A stretch of DNA of 64,000 nucleotides. It comes from Verrucomicrobiota bacterium. GTDB lineage: Bacteria > Verrucomicrobiota > Verrucomicrobiia > Verrucomicrobiales > Verrucomicrobiaceae. Below, one piece after another: positions 42,480 through 51,064 of the stretch. The stretch lies in contig JAFLEI010000007.1 of assembly GCA_017301975.1 (NCBI GenBank), positions 143,664 through 207,663 of the forward strand, given 5' to 3'. Each line of letters opens with the position of its first letter. The first letter of the stretch is position 1. Below the pieces are notes generated by a model. It did no database searches. It saw nothing but the letters and a program-made list of their open reading frames with translations, and had not been told where the DNA came from. The position numbers and the translations under genes were made by a program.

Positions 42480-43838
42480 TTAGGCAGCCACCAGATCATA
42501 CCCGCGCCACTCCTTCACGGTCACATCCGCAAAGCTGCCCACGGGCAGCTTCTTGCTGACAAACACCGTCGTGTCGATGTCAGGCGCATCCATTTCGCTG
42601 CGGGCGACTCCGGGCTCCTCAACAAGCACACGCATTTTGCGTCCGACCTGCGTCGTATTGAAGCCTTCAATGCTGCGCTGGATGGCGCGCATGGCCTCGT
42701 TCCAGCGAGCCTTGCGGGTCATGTGGTGGATCTGATCCTCCATCTTCGCCGCACGGGTGTCCTCCTCGCGGGAGTAGTTGAAGACGCCGGCACGTTCAAA
42801 CTTGGTGTCCTGGATGAACTGCAGGAGCTCGTTGAAGTCGGCCTCGGTTTCGCCGGGGAAGCCCACGATGAAGGTGGTGCGGATGGCGATGCCGGGAATG
42901 CCTGAGCGGATGCGCTTGATGAGGTCGCGGATGTAAGCGCCATCGGTCTCGCGCTTCATGAGGCCCAGCATGCGGTCGCTGATGTGCTGGAGCGGCATGT
43001 CGATGTAACGCGCCACCTTCGGGCTTTCGGCAATCGCCTGGATGAGATCATCGCTCCAATGCGCGGGATGCGTATAAAGAAGACGGATCCAGAAGTCACC
43101 TTCGATCTTGTTCAGCTCGCGGATGAGGGAGGAAAGGGATTCGCCCTTGGTGGAGTCCACACCACTGCGCGGCTTCGGGCGCTCTTCCGTCCACTTGTCC
43201 ATGCCGAAGTAGGTGGTGTCCTGGGAGATGAGGTTGATCTCCTTCACCCCGCTGGCGATGAGCTGCTGCGCCTCTTTGACGATGCTTTCCTGCGTGCGAC
43301 TGCGGTGGCGCCCACGGATGCGTGGGATGATGCAGAAGGAGCAGGGATGATTGCAGCCTTCAGCGATCTTGATGTACGCCATGTGCTGCGGCGTGAGGCG
43401 GAAGCGCGGCGTGTCGTAATCCGGAATGTACTGCGGCTGGCGGGTCACCAGATTTTCCTGCTCGTGCTCCTTGGTGCCGACGAGCTTTTGGATGATGGGC
43501 GCCACCTGCGTGATCTGATCCAGTCCGATGAAGGCATCCACCTCGGGCATGAGGCCCGGAAGCTCCGTGGAAAAACGCTGCGAGAGGCAGCCGGCAACGA
43601 TGATCTTCTGCCGTGCGCGCTTTTTCGAGCCTGCTCTTTGGTCCACGGCGTCATGCACCGCGCCGACGCTTTCCTTCTTGGCCATGTCGATGAACGAGCA
43701 TGTGTTCACGATGAGTACATCCGCGAGATCCGGCTCAGGCGTCATGACCATGCCCGCCTGCTGGAGGTGGCCGATCATGATTTCCGAGTCGATGAGATTC
43801 TTCGCGCAACCGAGAGAGACGAGGCCGACTTTAATCAT
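42480..43838 (-). CDS. rimO: Ribosomal protein S12 methylthiotransferase RimO
   Basis: 452 residues from the ATG at 43838. The N-terminal UPF0004 domain has VSLGCAKNLIDSEIMIG and the second-cluster Cys residues (NTCSFIDMAKKES and IIVAGCLSQRF). The radical-SAM motif is CNHPCSFCIIPRIRGRHRSR, followed by the C-terminal TRAM domain (VLVEEPGVARSEMDAPDIDTTVFVSKKLPVGSFADVTV). RimO methylthiolates an Asp of S12. The start at 43838 opens directly into the conserved MIKVGLVSLGC; an upstream ATG at 43931 would add 31 odd residues. Convergent with the tannase gene. Confidence 0.96.
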   Translation of the reverse strand: MIKVGLVSLGCAKNLIDSEIMIGHLQQAGMVMTPEPDLADVLIVNTCSFIDMAKKESVGAVHDAVDQRAGSKKRARQKIIVAGCLSQRFSTELPGLMPEVDAFIGLDQITQVAPIIQKLVGTKEHEQENLVTRQPQYIPDYDTPRFRLTPQHMAYIKIAEGCNHPCSFCIIPRIRGRHRSRTQESIVKEAQQLIASGVKEINLISQDTTYFGMDKWTEERPKPRSGVDSTKGESLSSLIRELNKIEGDFWIRLLYTHPAHWSDDLIQAIAESPKVARYIDMPLQHISDRMLGLMKRETDGAYIRDLIKRIRSGIPGIAIRTTFIVGFPGETEADFNELLQFIQDTKFERAGVFNYSREEDTRAAKMEDQIHHMTRKARWNEAMRAIQRSIEGFNTTQVGRKMRVLVEEPGVARSEMDAPDIDTTVFVSKKLPVGSFADVTVKEWRGYDLVAA

Positions 43839-43927
43839 GGGGCGCGGATGGTAGCGCCTTTGCGGCAATCGAAAAGGGGAAAGATGGTCGTCAGCAGCCG
43901 GTTTCTCCAGATCCGATCCCGCGGTCC

Positions 43928-45937
43928 TCAAGAAACGAGCACTGCGGGCTGCTGGGGCGTCCGGCTGCCGGTGAGCTCATAAGCAGGAGCCTCCCCCTGC
44001 GGTTTCTGCACGGCTTTGGCCAGCGCCTTGCTCAGCCCGTCCAGAGAGTAGGGTTTGAGCATGATGTCCACAGGGGGGGTCCGGCCCTGGCTGAGAAGGG
44101 TAAATTCATCAGGGTCGATAACAAAACCACTGCAAACCACCACCGGCACATCGTTGCCGACAGCGCGCAGTTCCTTGAACGTGTCGCGACCGGAAAGCTT
44201 GGGCATGTAGATGTCGAGCAGGACGGCGTCCACCTTCTCCTGGGTGCGCAGGAGAATGTCGAGCGCCTGCTGGCCGTCACAGGCCTCAAGCGTACGGTAG
44301 CCGAGGAATCCGAGCATGTTCATGGCGATGGAGCGCACCGGGGCCTCGTCATCCACCACCAGAATCGTGGTCTGGCCTCCCACAGGGGCCGTAATCGCAG
44401 GCCCATTCTGGATGGGAGCCTCTTCCTCGGTCTGTTCTGGATTGAGCAGACGTGGGAGGAACACGCGGAATTCGCTGCCGCGGCCCACTTCGCTGTCGAA
44501 TTCGATCCAGCCTCCATGCTCACGCACGATGTCCTGCGCCGTGGAGAGGCCGAGGCCCGTTCCCTTGCTGCCGGCCTTCGTCGTGAAGAAGGGTTCAAAG
44601 ATGCGCTGGCGGTGCTCTTCAGAGATGCCGTGGCCGTTGTCACGCACCACGAGCATGACGAAGTCCGCCGACTCATTGCTCTCGTCTATTTTCGACGGCA
44701 CGCGGTGCGTCACGTTTTCAACGGCGATTTCGATCACCCCTTTGTCCGCAGGCAGGGCATCGCGGGCGTTGAGGCAGAGATTGAGCATGACCTGCTCGAT
44801 CTGCGTGGCGTCCCCGGTCGCGTAGGAGGCGTCCATGCCTCCGCGCATTTGAATGGTGACACGCGGATCGACGCTGTGCTTGAGAAGGTTCTGCACATCG
44901 GCCAAAAGGCGCTTGAGATTGGTGGACTTGCGCACGGCGACACCGGTGCTGCGGCGTGAGTAGCCGAGCAGGGATTTGACGAGTTCCGCCGCACGTGTGG
45001 TGGCGTGGTTGGCGTTTTGCAGCTTGTCACGCACTCCGGCCTGGTTGGAAGCCGGGGTAAGCTCGGCCAGCGTCAGATTGCCACGGATGGCCGTGAGCAG
45101 GTTGTTGAAGTCATGGGCGATGCCGCCTGCCAGCTGGCCGATGGTGCCCATCTTCTGCGATTCGCGCAGCTGATTTTCCAGCACTCGCATTTCGGAGCGG
45201 TCCTTGACGATCCAGATCCGTCCGATCACCTCACCGGCGTCCGTGCGCATCGGGCTGGAGCGCAGCGAGAAAACACGATTGTCAGTGGAGACGAGCGGCG
45301 GCGTTTCACTCTGCCCTTCGAGATTGGTGGAGGTTTTTTCAATCCAGGCGGTGATCACGGCTTTCTCTTCAAAGCGCTCAATCAGTGCCTTGAGGACGCG
45401 CGTGGACTCACGTCCGGCCACTTCTTCCACCGGCTTGCCGAGGAAATCATCCAGCCGGGCGTTCGAGGCGATGATGGAGCCCTGGGCATCCACCACGAGC
45501 ACGCCCTCATCACTAGCCGCAAACAGGCCCTGCAGGGCGGTGAATGCCTCACGCAGCAGGCGTTCTGCATTGAGCAGACGCTGTGCTGTCTGGCAGGCAT
45601 GCTGCTCGGCGGCGTTCAGCGCCTGGCGCTGCTTGGCAAAGATCATGTTGATGTCACAGCGCAGCTTCCAGAAGTCTGCGGGCAGCCATTCGGCAGACTG
45701 GGCATCGGGGGGAACTCCGCGCAGCACCGCCGTGGTGCCTTTCATCACCGCAGTCGTGGGTTTCAGCAGCCAGCCGGAAATCAGGTAGGAGGCAAGGAAG
45801 ACACCGCCGCCCAGAAGGACGCCTGTGATGCCGAAGAACCATTCGAGCGGCTGCCCCATCATGCGGGTGGCTCCGATGGCCGGAAAAATGCCGAATAGCC
45901 ACAGAGGAAACAGAATGCGAAGTCTCAGGGAGTTCAT
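43928..45937 (-). CDS. CckA-like hybrid sensor histidine kinase
   Basis: 669 residues. Two membrane helices at about 8-25 and 35-57, a PAS domain at about 130-250 (FAASDEGVLVVDAQGSIIASNARLDDFLGKP), HisKA with phospho-His H275 in GGIAHDFNNLLTAIRG, HATPase_c (LNLCLNARDALPADKG, VRDNGHGISEE, GSKGTGLGLS), and a C-terminal receiver with DD at 529-530 and phospho-Asp D575 in LLDIYMPKLSG. The domain order and the HDFNN H-box resemble CckA. The kinase probably relays through its receiver to an Hpt protein. A 198-residue gene lies 33 bases upstream on the same strand, so the two are likely cotranscribed. Confidence 0.92.
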   Translation of the reverse strand: MNSLRLRILFPLWLFGIFPAIGATRMMGQPLEWFFGITGVLLGGGVFLASYLISGWLLKPTTAVMKGTTAVLRGVPPDAQSAEWLPADFWKLRCDINMIFAKQRQALNAAEQHACQTAQRLLNAERLLREAFTALQGLFAASDEGVLVVDAQGSIIASNARLDDFLGKPVEEVAGRESTRVLKALIERFEEKAVITAWIEKTSTNLEGQSETPPLVSTDNRVFSLRSSPMRTDAGEVIGRIWIVKDRSEMRVLENQLRESQKMGTIGQLAGGIAHDFNNLLTAIRGNLTLAELTPASNQAGVRDKLQNANHATTRAAELVKSLLGYSRRSTGVAVRKSTNLKRLLADVQNLLKHSVDPRVTIQMRGGMDASYATGDATQIEQVMLNLCLNARDALPADKGVIEIAVENVTHRVPSKIDESNESADFVMLVVRDNGHGISEEHRQRIFEPFFTTKAGSKGTGLGLSTAQDIVREHGGWIEFDSEVGRGSEFRVFLPRLLNPEQTEEEAPIQNGPAITAPVGGQTTILVVDDEAPVRSIAMNMLGFLGYRTLEACDGQQALDILLRTQEKVDAVLLDIYMPKLSGRDTFKELRAVGNDVPVVVCSGFVIDPDEFTLLSQGRTPPVDIMLKPYSLDGLSKALAKAVQKPQGEAPAYELTGSRTPQQPAVLVS

Positions 45938-45970
45938 AAAGGATGAGATCGAATATTGGGGAGAGGGCGA

Positions 45971-46567
45971 TCAGTTGACGGGACGGTTCGCAGCAGATTG
46001 AGTGCGGTTGATGATCTGATTCATGCAGTGCTCGACGGCTGCATTGAGATGGTTTTCCAGCCAGGTTTCGATTTCGCCACGCAATGCGGCGATGCCAGCC
46101 TGCGCCGACTGCCCTGCCTGAGGAAGCCGCTGCTCCATTCGGTCCAGCCGGTCATTCAAGGCGCTCGTATTCATGGCGATGCCGAAGATGTCGTTGCGCA
46201 GTTGTTCGATCTGGGCCGGCAGATCTTGTGCTGGAGCAGATCCCGGTGTGACTGGGTGGTGAGCCGTGGGAGGAGGTACGGCAGCTGTCAATTGCAGGTC
46301 AGCAGCCCGGACGGGCTCCTGCCTGGAGGCGAATGGCAGACCCGCTGAATTCACTGCGCCCTGAGGTCGGAAATGGGACATGGCGCGTGGCGCTTCCAAG
46401 GCAGGAGCAGCGAAGATGCCTCCTTGATTTCCCTGCAAGGGCTCGGTGCTCACAAGCCCCGGCGCATGATTCATCACCTTCTCAGCAATAGCCATGGCAA
46501 TGGCTTCTGCGGGACTTTCGGCCTCAGAGCTTTGGCGTTGGGTAGAGAATGAAAATGGTAAAGGCAT
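45971..46567 (-). CDS. Hypothetical protein upstream of the hybrid kinase
   Basis: 198 residues with no signal peptide. The first 130 residues are Pro/Ala/Ser-rich and probably disordered. The last 65 form an amphipathic helical region (LPAQIEQLRNDIFGIAMNTSALNDRLDRMEQRL ... ALRGEIETWLENHLNAAVEHCMNQII), likely a coiled coil. No family recognised. It precedes the histidine kinase by 33 bases, and its own upstream region is strongly AT-rich. A partner or localisation factor of the kinase is a guess from position only. Confidence 0.6.
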   Translation of the reverse strand: MPLPFSFSTQRQSSEAESPAEAIAMAIAEKVMNHAPGLVSTEPLQGNQGGIFAAPALEAPRAMSHFRPQGAVNSAGLPFASRQEPVRAADLQLTAAVPPPTAHHPVTPGSAPAQDLPAQIEQLRNDIFGIAMNTSALNDRLDRMEQRLPQAGQSAQAGIAALRGEIETWLENHLNAAVEHCMNQIINRTQSAANRPVN

Positions 46568-46868
46568 GCTTGGAATCAGGCAGTCCGGGGAATTTTATCA
46601 ATATTAACAATAAAATCCATAATTATTTTAAATTAATTTGAACACAATACCCACTATTCTTGAAGCGCTCCGCCGCCTCTTTGACGAGCATTGCGCACTC
46701 TGAAAAATCATTCCACTCTTTGATTTTCAACGTTTTATCACGAGGCCAAGAAGCGGTGAACGCGTCTCTGCAGCGCGTTTTGACCCTAAATGATTCACCC
46801 CTTGGTCTTCTTCTTCAAAAAAAGCCCTGCCTTGCGCGATCCTCCGCCATGGCTACCCTCTCTGCCAC
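46568..46868. other. 301-base divergent intergenic region with AT-rich half
   Basis: Between the hypothetical gene and the second fur gene. The left 75 bases are very AT-rich (ATCAATATTAACAATAAAATCCATAATTATTTTAAATTAATTTG) and likely hold the leftward promoter. The rest is ordinary and contains no supported gene; a possible reading frame in it runs into the fur gene in a different phase. No Fur-box could be verified by eye. Confidence 0.5.
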
Positions 46869-47348
46869 ATGGACGAACGCATCACTCAACGCTTGGAGAA
46901 ACATCTGGCCAGTCAAGGACTGCGCCGTACCAAGCAGCGGGATGTCATCGTGGAGGCTGCCTTTGCCACCGATGACCACTTTAAAGCAGAGGAACTGCTG
47001 GAGAAGGCGCGCAAACTCGACAGCACCGTTTCCCGGGCCACCGTTTACCGCACCCTGACCTTGCTGGTAGAATGCGGCCTGCTCCGCGAAGTCGATCTGG
47101 GCCGCGACCAGACTTATTACGATCCCAATTTCCTCGACAAACCCCAGCACAACCACCTGATCTGCCTCGACTGCGACCGGGTGGTGGAGTTTGAGGACGA
47201 TCACACCGCGCTGCTCCATGACTGCATCACGCGTCGTCTCGGATTCCAGCCCAGCATGAAAAGCATGCGCATCGAAGCCCACTGCGATGAGCTTCGGCGG
47301 CTGGGCAAATGCAGCTACCGCGATGCCAGGCTCGCGGTAGCCGGTTGA
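46869..47348 (+). CDS. fur: Fur-family transcriptional regulator, second copy
   Basis: 159 residues, full length. The winged helix reads ASQGLRRTKQRDVIVEAAFATDDHFKAEELL ... SRATVYRTLTLLVECGLL, and the dimerisation domain holds the regulatory metal site HNHLICLDCDRVVEFEDDH. The first CxxC (CLDC) is kept, while the second Cys pair seen in Zur/PerR-type proteins is reduced to a single Cys late in the sequence (LGKCSYRD). This pattern is nearer to classic iron-responsive Fur than the His-rich copy at 5.2 kb. The target sites are unknown. It is convergent with the NagB fusion. Confidence 0.9.
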   Translation: MDERITQRLEKHLASQGLRRTKQRDVIVEAAFATDDHFKAEELLEKARKLDSTVSRATVYRTLTLLVECGLLREVDLGRDQTYYDPNFLDKPQHNHLICLDCDRVVEFEDDHTALLHDCITRRLGFQPSMKSMRIEAHCDELRRLGKCSYRDARLAVAG

Positions 47349-47355
47349 TCAGGGC

Positions 47356-49242
47356 CTACACCCGGCGCCAGCGCTGGAACGTCTCAATGGCCTCATACTC
47401 GGCCAGGCCCAGCGCATCATAGAGCCGCGCATTTTCACGGTTGGTCTCCGGCGCCTCTTTTTCCAGGGAGGACAGAGCTCCGTAGCGTGACAGGGCATTG
47501 GCCTTGCGCTCAATCTGCAGCGGACTCATCGGAATCGCCATGTCGATCTCATGCGGCTCCAGCGGACGCTCTTTGCCACGATACAGCCACACGCTGCAGG
47601 AACCCGCGAACTCCTCCCCCGCGCACGACTGCAAAGCGGCCACCAGCAGGCGGAAACAAATGCCCGCCACGCTCGATGGATCAGCGGCGTCACCCGTGAT
47701 GTAGATCTGATGGGGTTTGTGCTCCTGCAGCAGGCGCACCAGAGCCTTGTGATCTTCATCGGTGCTGTTGAAGCGACGGTAGCGGCCCTGCTCATAAAAA
47801 GGCAGATCCACAAAGGTGACACGGTCGTTGGCCAGCCCCACGGTGTGGGCCGCATCACGCAGCTCGCCGCGCAGAATGAGGCCCTTGAGCTGCCGCAGCA
47901 GCGGTGGATCCTCGCCAAACTCACCCTTGGCTTCCAGCAGGGTCAAAGCTTCACGTGCATAAGAGACCTGGGCCGCCCATGTGGCTGGATTGGACGCATT
48001 GGAGGCCAGTTCCAGCAGCGTCTCGGCAAATTTATCCGCCTCGCTGTCCGGCACTCGCAGACTCCCGGAAGTGAGGGCGATCAGGCGCACGTCATGCCCC
48101 TGTTCAACCATGCGATCAATGGTGCCTCCCATTCCGGTGATGGCATCCTGGGGCTCCGGACTGAAAACGAGACAGCGCTTCGGATAGGGCCGCGCACGCT
48201 CAGGGCGGTACGTGTCGTCCTCATCGGGCTTGCCGCCGGGCCAGCCGGTGATGGTATGCTGAAGCTGATTGAAGATGCGGATGTTCAACTGATAAGCCGG
48301 CCCCTGTTCGGAAAGCAGATCGGAAAGGCCGTTTTCATTGTAATGCTCGTCCACCAGCTTCAAAATCGGGCGATTGATCTTGAAGGCCTGCCACACCATC
48401 GCGCGGCGGGTCTCACGCGGTGTCCAGGACGCCGGGCCGACGAGCCAGGGCAGCTTGATACGGGTGAGTTCACGTGAGGCACCGTGATCGATGAAAAACC
48501 GCGCATCCGGGTGATCTTGCAGGAACGAGGCCGAAATCGCTTCCGTCATCGGACCTTCGACGGCCTTGGCCACCATGACAGCTTTGTTTTCGCCCCAGGC
48601 CATCAGCACCAGCTTTTTCGCCCGCAGAATCGAACCCACCCCCATCGTGATCGCAAAGTGCGGCACGTTCTGCTCTCCGCGGAAGTCGCTCGCAGCATCC
48701 TGGCGCGTCACGCGGTCCAGCGTGATGCGGCGCGTCATCGAGTCACGGCTGGAACCGGGCTCATTGAAGCCGATGTGGCCTGTTCGACCGATGCCGAGAA
48801 TCTGCAGATCAATGCCTCCGGAGGCCTGAATCTTTTCTTCATACTGGCGGCAGTGGTTGAAAACCTGATCTCCCGGCACCGTGCCGCTGGGAAGATTGAT
48901 GTTCGCCTTCGGAATGTCGATGTGGTCAAACAGCTGTTCCGCCATGAACATCGAATAGCTCTCAGGATGAGAGGCGCTGAGACCGTAATACTCGTCAAGG
49001 TTGAAGGTGATGACGTTTTTGAAGCTCAGCCCTTCCTCTTTGTGAAGACGGATCAGTTCACGATAAAACGGCACCGGTGTCGAGCCTGTCGCCATGCCCA
49101 GAACCGCAGGCTGACCCGCCTTGTTCTTTGTCTCGATGAGCTGCTTCACCTCCTGCGCCAGCGTCTTGGCGGCCTTGGCGGAGTCTGGAAAAATAACGGT
49201 CGGGACTTTCTCGTAGGCTTCGGCAGGAGGACGAATGGACAT
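47356..49242 (-). CDS. nagB: Glucosamine-6-phosphate deaminase fused to LmbE-like domain
   Basis: 628 residues from the ATG at 49242. The first 270 residues are NagB: VLGMATGSTPVPFYREL, VITFNLDEYYGLSASHPESY, and GIGRTGHIGFNEPGSSRDSMTRRITLD. The residue matching E. coli D141 (N-D-G-H) appears to be Thr, while His and Glu of the site remain. The second half resembles the LmbE/PIG-L fold of Bacteroidetes NagB fusions, but the first metal motif reads SPEPQDAI instead of SPHPDD, and the second reads AADPSSVAG rather than a D-P-H-x-x-H type. NagB converts glucosamine-6-phosphate to fructose-6-phosphate and ammonia. The second half therefore looks catalytically dead and may be structural or regulatory. 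Confidence 0.85.
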   Translation of the reverse strand: MSIRPPAEAYEKVPTVIFPDSAKAAKTLAQEVKQLIETKNKAGQPAVLGMATGSTPVPFYRELIRLHKEEGLSFKNVITFNLDEYYGLSASHPESYSMFMAEQLFDHIDIPKANINLPSGTVPGDQVFNHCRQYEEKIQASGGIDLQILGIGRTGHIGFNEPGSSRDSMTRRITLDRVTRQDAASDFRGEQNVPHFAITMGVGSILRAKKLVLMAWGENKAVMVAKAVEGPMTEAISASFLQDHPDARFFIDHGASRELTRIKLPWLVGPASWTPRETRRAMVWQAFKINRPILKLVDEHYNENGLSDLLSEQGPAYQLNIRIFNQLQHTITGWPGGKPDEDDTYRPERARPYPKRCLVFSPEPQDAITGMGGTIDRMVEQGHDVRLIALTSGSLRVPDSEADKFAETLLELASNASNPATWAAQVSYAREALTLLEAKGEFGEDPPLLRQLKGLILRGELRDAAHTVGLANDRVTFVDLPFYEQGRYRRFNSTDEDHKALVRLLQEHKPHQIYITGDAADPSSVAGICFRLLVAALQSCAGEEFAGSCSVWLYRGKERPLEPHEIDMAIPMSPLQIERKANALSRYGALSSLEKEAPETNRENARLYDALGLAEYEAIETFQRWRRV

Positions 49243-49363
49243 GATGGTGGGTTGGGGGGGTGTACGAAGAGAACGCGAAATACCGCCCACGCAACCCGCT
49301 TTCACAACTTCCCACACCATTAGGAACAGACTAATGCCAAAACCAGCCACGGAAAAAGCCGTC

Positions 49364-50260
49364 TCAGCCACCATGAGCCGCCAGCATTCGGGCAAACTCC
49401 CGCAGCTCAGCCCCACGATCACCGCGCCTGCACGCAAAGGCGTGCGTCAGCATCGCCTTCGATTCATGCATGTTTTTAAAGACCACACCAGCACCGAGCC
49501 AGCGTGAGAGAGACTCGGGCAATACGCTGATCCCCTGCCCTGCGGCGACCATGGTAAGCACCGCCGCCACACGATCTGACTCCTGCACCACCTTCGGCTG
49601 AAACTTCGCCTGCCGGCAGAGCACCCCCACGTGCTCTCGAAAACCCGGAGCAGCCTTGGCAGAAACCATCACCCAGCTTTCAGCCTTGAGCCGGGCGAGT
49701 TTCAGTGATGTCTCTTTGGCCAGAGCATGCTGCTCCGGCAGAACCACCTGCAGCGGCTCCCGCTTCCAGACCAAGGTCTCTATGTGCCGCGAAACTTTGG
49801 CAGGTGCCGCACCGATGAACGCCCCGTCGATCTCTCCGCCCTCCAGGGCGGCCAGTTGCTCTGACGGGGCCATATCCACCATGTGAATCTGACAATCGGG
49901 ACGCTCGGCACGAAACTTTTGCAGCAGCCGCACCAGCCCGTCATCCAGCAACGCTCCGACAAACGCGAGTCGCAGCCGTTGCGCTTCTCCGGCAACAACT
50001 CGACGGATGACCTCCGCCGCCCGGTCCAGCTGGGTCAGCAGCAGCTTTGCATCGTCCAGGTACAGCCTGCCTGCATGCGTCAATGAAACAGCCCGCGTAT
50101 GGCGCTCCAGCAGGCGCGCCCCCAGCTTGGACTCCAGTCCCTGTATCTGCCGGGACAAGGCTGGCTGGGAAAGGTTGAGCTTCTGGGCAGCCTTGGAAAA
50201 ACCCAAGGCCTCGGCCACAGCAACGAAGCACTCAAGCTCATGGATGGAAGGACGATTCAT
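49364..50260 (-). CDS. LysR-family transcriptional regulator
   Basis: 298 residues, normal length. The N-terminal winged helix shows the LysR signature LECFVAVAEALGFSKAAQKLNLSQPALSRQIQGLESKLGARLLERHTRAVSLT. The rest is the two-lobe effector-binding domain (RLRLAFVGALLDDGLVRLL, HMVDMAPSEQLAALEGGEIDGAFIGA, VAAGQGISVLPESL). It is divergent from the ABM and AhpD-like genes, 88 bases apart, the classic LysR-controlled arrangement. The effector is unknown. Confidence 0.93.
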   Translation of the reverse strand: MNRPSIHELECFVAVAEALGFSKAAQKLNLSQPALSRQIQGLESKLGARLLERHTRAVSLTHAGRLYLDDAKLLLTQLDRAAEVIRRVVAGEAQRLRLAFVGALLDDGLVRLLQKFRAERPDCQIHMVDMAPSEQLAALEGGEIDGAFIGAAPAKVSRHIETLVWKREPLQVVLPEQHALAKETSLKLARLKAESWVMVSAKAAPGFREHVGVLCRQAKFQPKVVQESDRVAAVLTMVAAGQGISVLPESLSRWLGAGVVFKNMHESKAMLTHAFACRRGDRGAELREFARMLAAHGG

Positions 50261-50348
50261 GCTTTCATCACATCAATCTGATGCATTGATAGCATTTCCA
50301 CAAGAATCAAAGCTTCTCTACGGGTGCATTCCTCATACTCATCACCTC

Positions 50349-50630
50349 ATGCAGCACGTTCTCATCATCCACGAAGTCGCCGACTACACGGCATGGAAAA
50401 GCATCTTTGACCGCGCCTCCGGCATTCGCAAAGCAGCCGGCGAGCGATCCTATCAGGTCCTCAGCTACCACGACGACCCAAACAAAATCGTACACTTCTC
50501 GGCATGGACATCCATCGCTGACGCCAAGACTTTCTTTGAATCGCCCCAGCTTGTGCAGATCAGAGCCGAAGCCGGCGTCAAAGCCCCCGACTTCATCTAC
50601 TTGGAGCAGTTGGAAACCGGAACACTTTAA
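50349..50630 (+). CDS. ABM-like small alpha/beta protein
   Basis: 93 residues, start at the ATG of 50349. Ferredoxin-like pattern (MQHVLIIHEVADYTAWKSIFDRASGIRKAAGERSYQVL ... VHFSAWTSIADAKTFFES). It resembles the antibiotic biosynthesis monooxygenase/DUF3291-type group. It lies divergent to the LysR gene and eight bases ahead of the AhpD-like gene, so the two are likely cotranscribed and controlled by the regulator. Role unknown, possibly detoxification of a small aromatic or quinone. Confidence 0.72.
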   Translation: MQHVLIIHEVADYTAWKSIFDRASGIRKAAGERSYQVLSYHDDPNKIVHFSAWTSIADAKTFFESPQLVQIRAEAGVKAPDFIYLEQLETGTL

Positions 50631-50637
50631 CCAGCCC

Positions 50638-51060
50638 ATGAGAATTGATTATTCCCAAATCGAGCCGGAACTGACCTCCCGCTTTCGACACCTGACCCGT
50701 GACCTGGCCCAAACCTCCATTGCTCCCGGCCTCCGGGCACTGGTCGAACTCCGCGTCTCGCAGATCAACCATTGCGCCTACTGCATTCAACTTCATCAGG
50801 CAGAAGCAAGACACTTGGGAGAAGATCAAGCACGCCTAGAACAGCTTCCAGAATGGCGGACATCGCCGTTGTTCTCGCCCCGTGAGCAAGCCGCCCTGGC
50901 CTGGGCCGAGGCGCTGACACACAAAGCCACCGTCCATGACGATGCGCAGGAATATGATCAACTGATTACCCTGTTCTCAGAGCAGGAGATCGTCGCCCTT
51001 GGCTTCGTAATATCCCTCGCAAACTTTTGGAACCGCATGGCTGGCAGCTTCCGCAAATAA
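50638..51060 (+). CDS. Carboxymuconolactone decarboxylase-family (AhpD-like) protein
   Basis: 140 residues, beginning eight bases after the previous stop. Shows the AhpD core: ALVELRVSQINHCAYCIQLHQAEARHLG with the redox pair CxxC (CAYC) and the conserved His in I-Q-L-H, and ALAWAEALTHKATV. AhpD proteins act as thiol reductants for peroxiredoxin, and the wider family includes carboxymuconolactone decarboxylase. Here the CxxC argues for a redox role. It is the second gene of the LysR-divergent unit and convergent with lipA. Confidence 0.9.
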   Translation: MRIDYSQIEPELTSRFRHLTRDLAQTSIAPGLRALVELRVSQINHCAYCIQLHQAEARHLGEDQARLEQLPEWRTSPLFSPREQAALAWAEALTHKATVHDDAQEYDQLITLFSEQEIVALGFVISLANFWNRMAGSFRK

Positions 51061-51064
51061 TCCG

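Noticed and set aside
46660..47058. 132-codon plus-strand frame before and within fur
   Set aside because: Overlaps the Fur gene in another phase and has no domain.
47551..48477. 308-codon plus-strand frame opposite the NagB fusion
   Set aside because: Opposite a strong family match; shadow frame.
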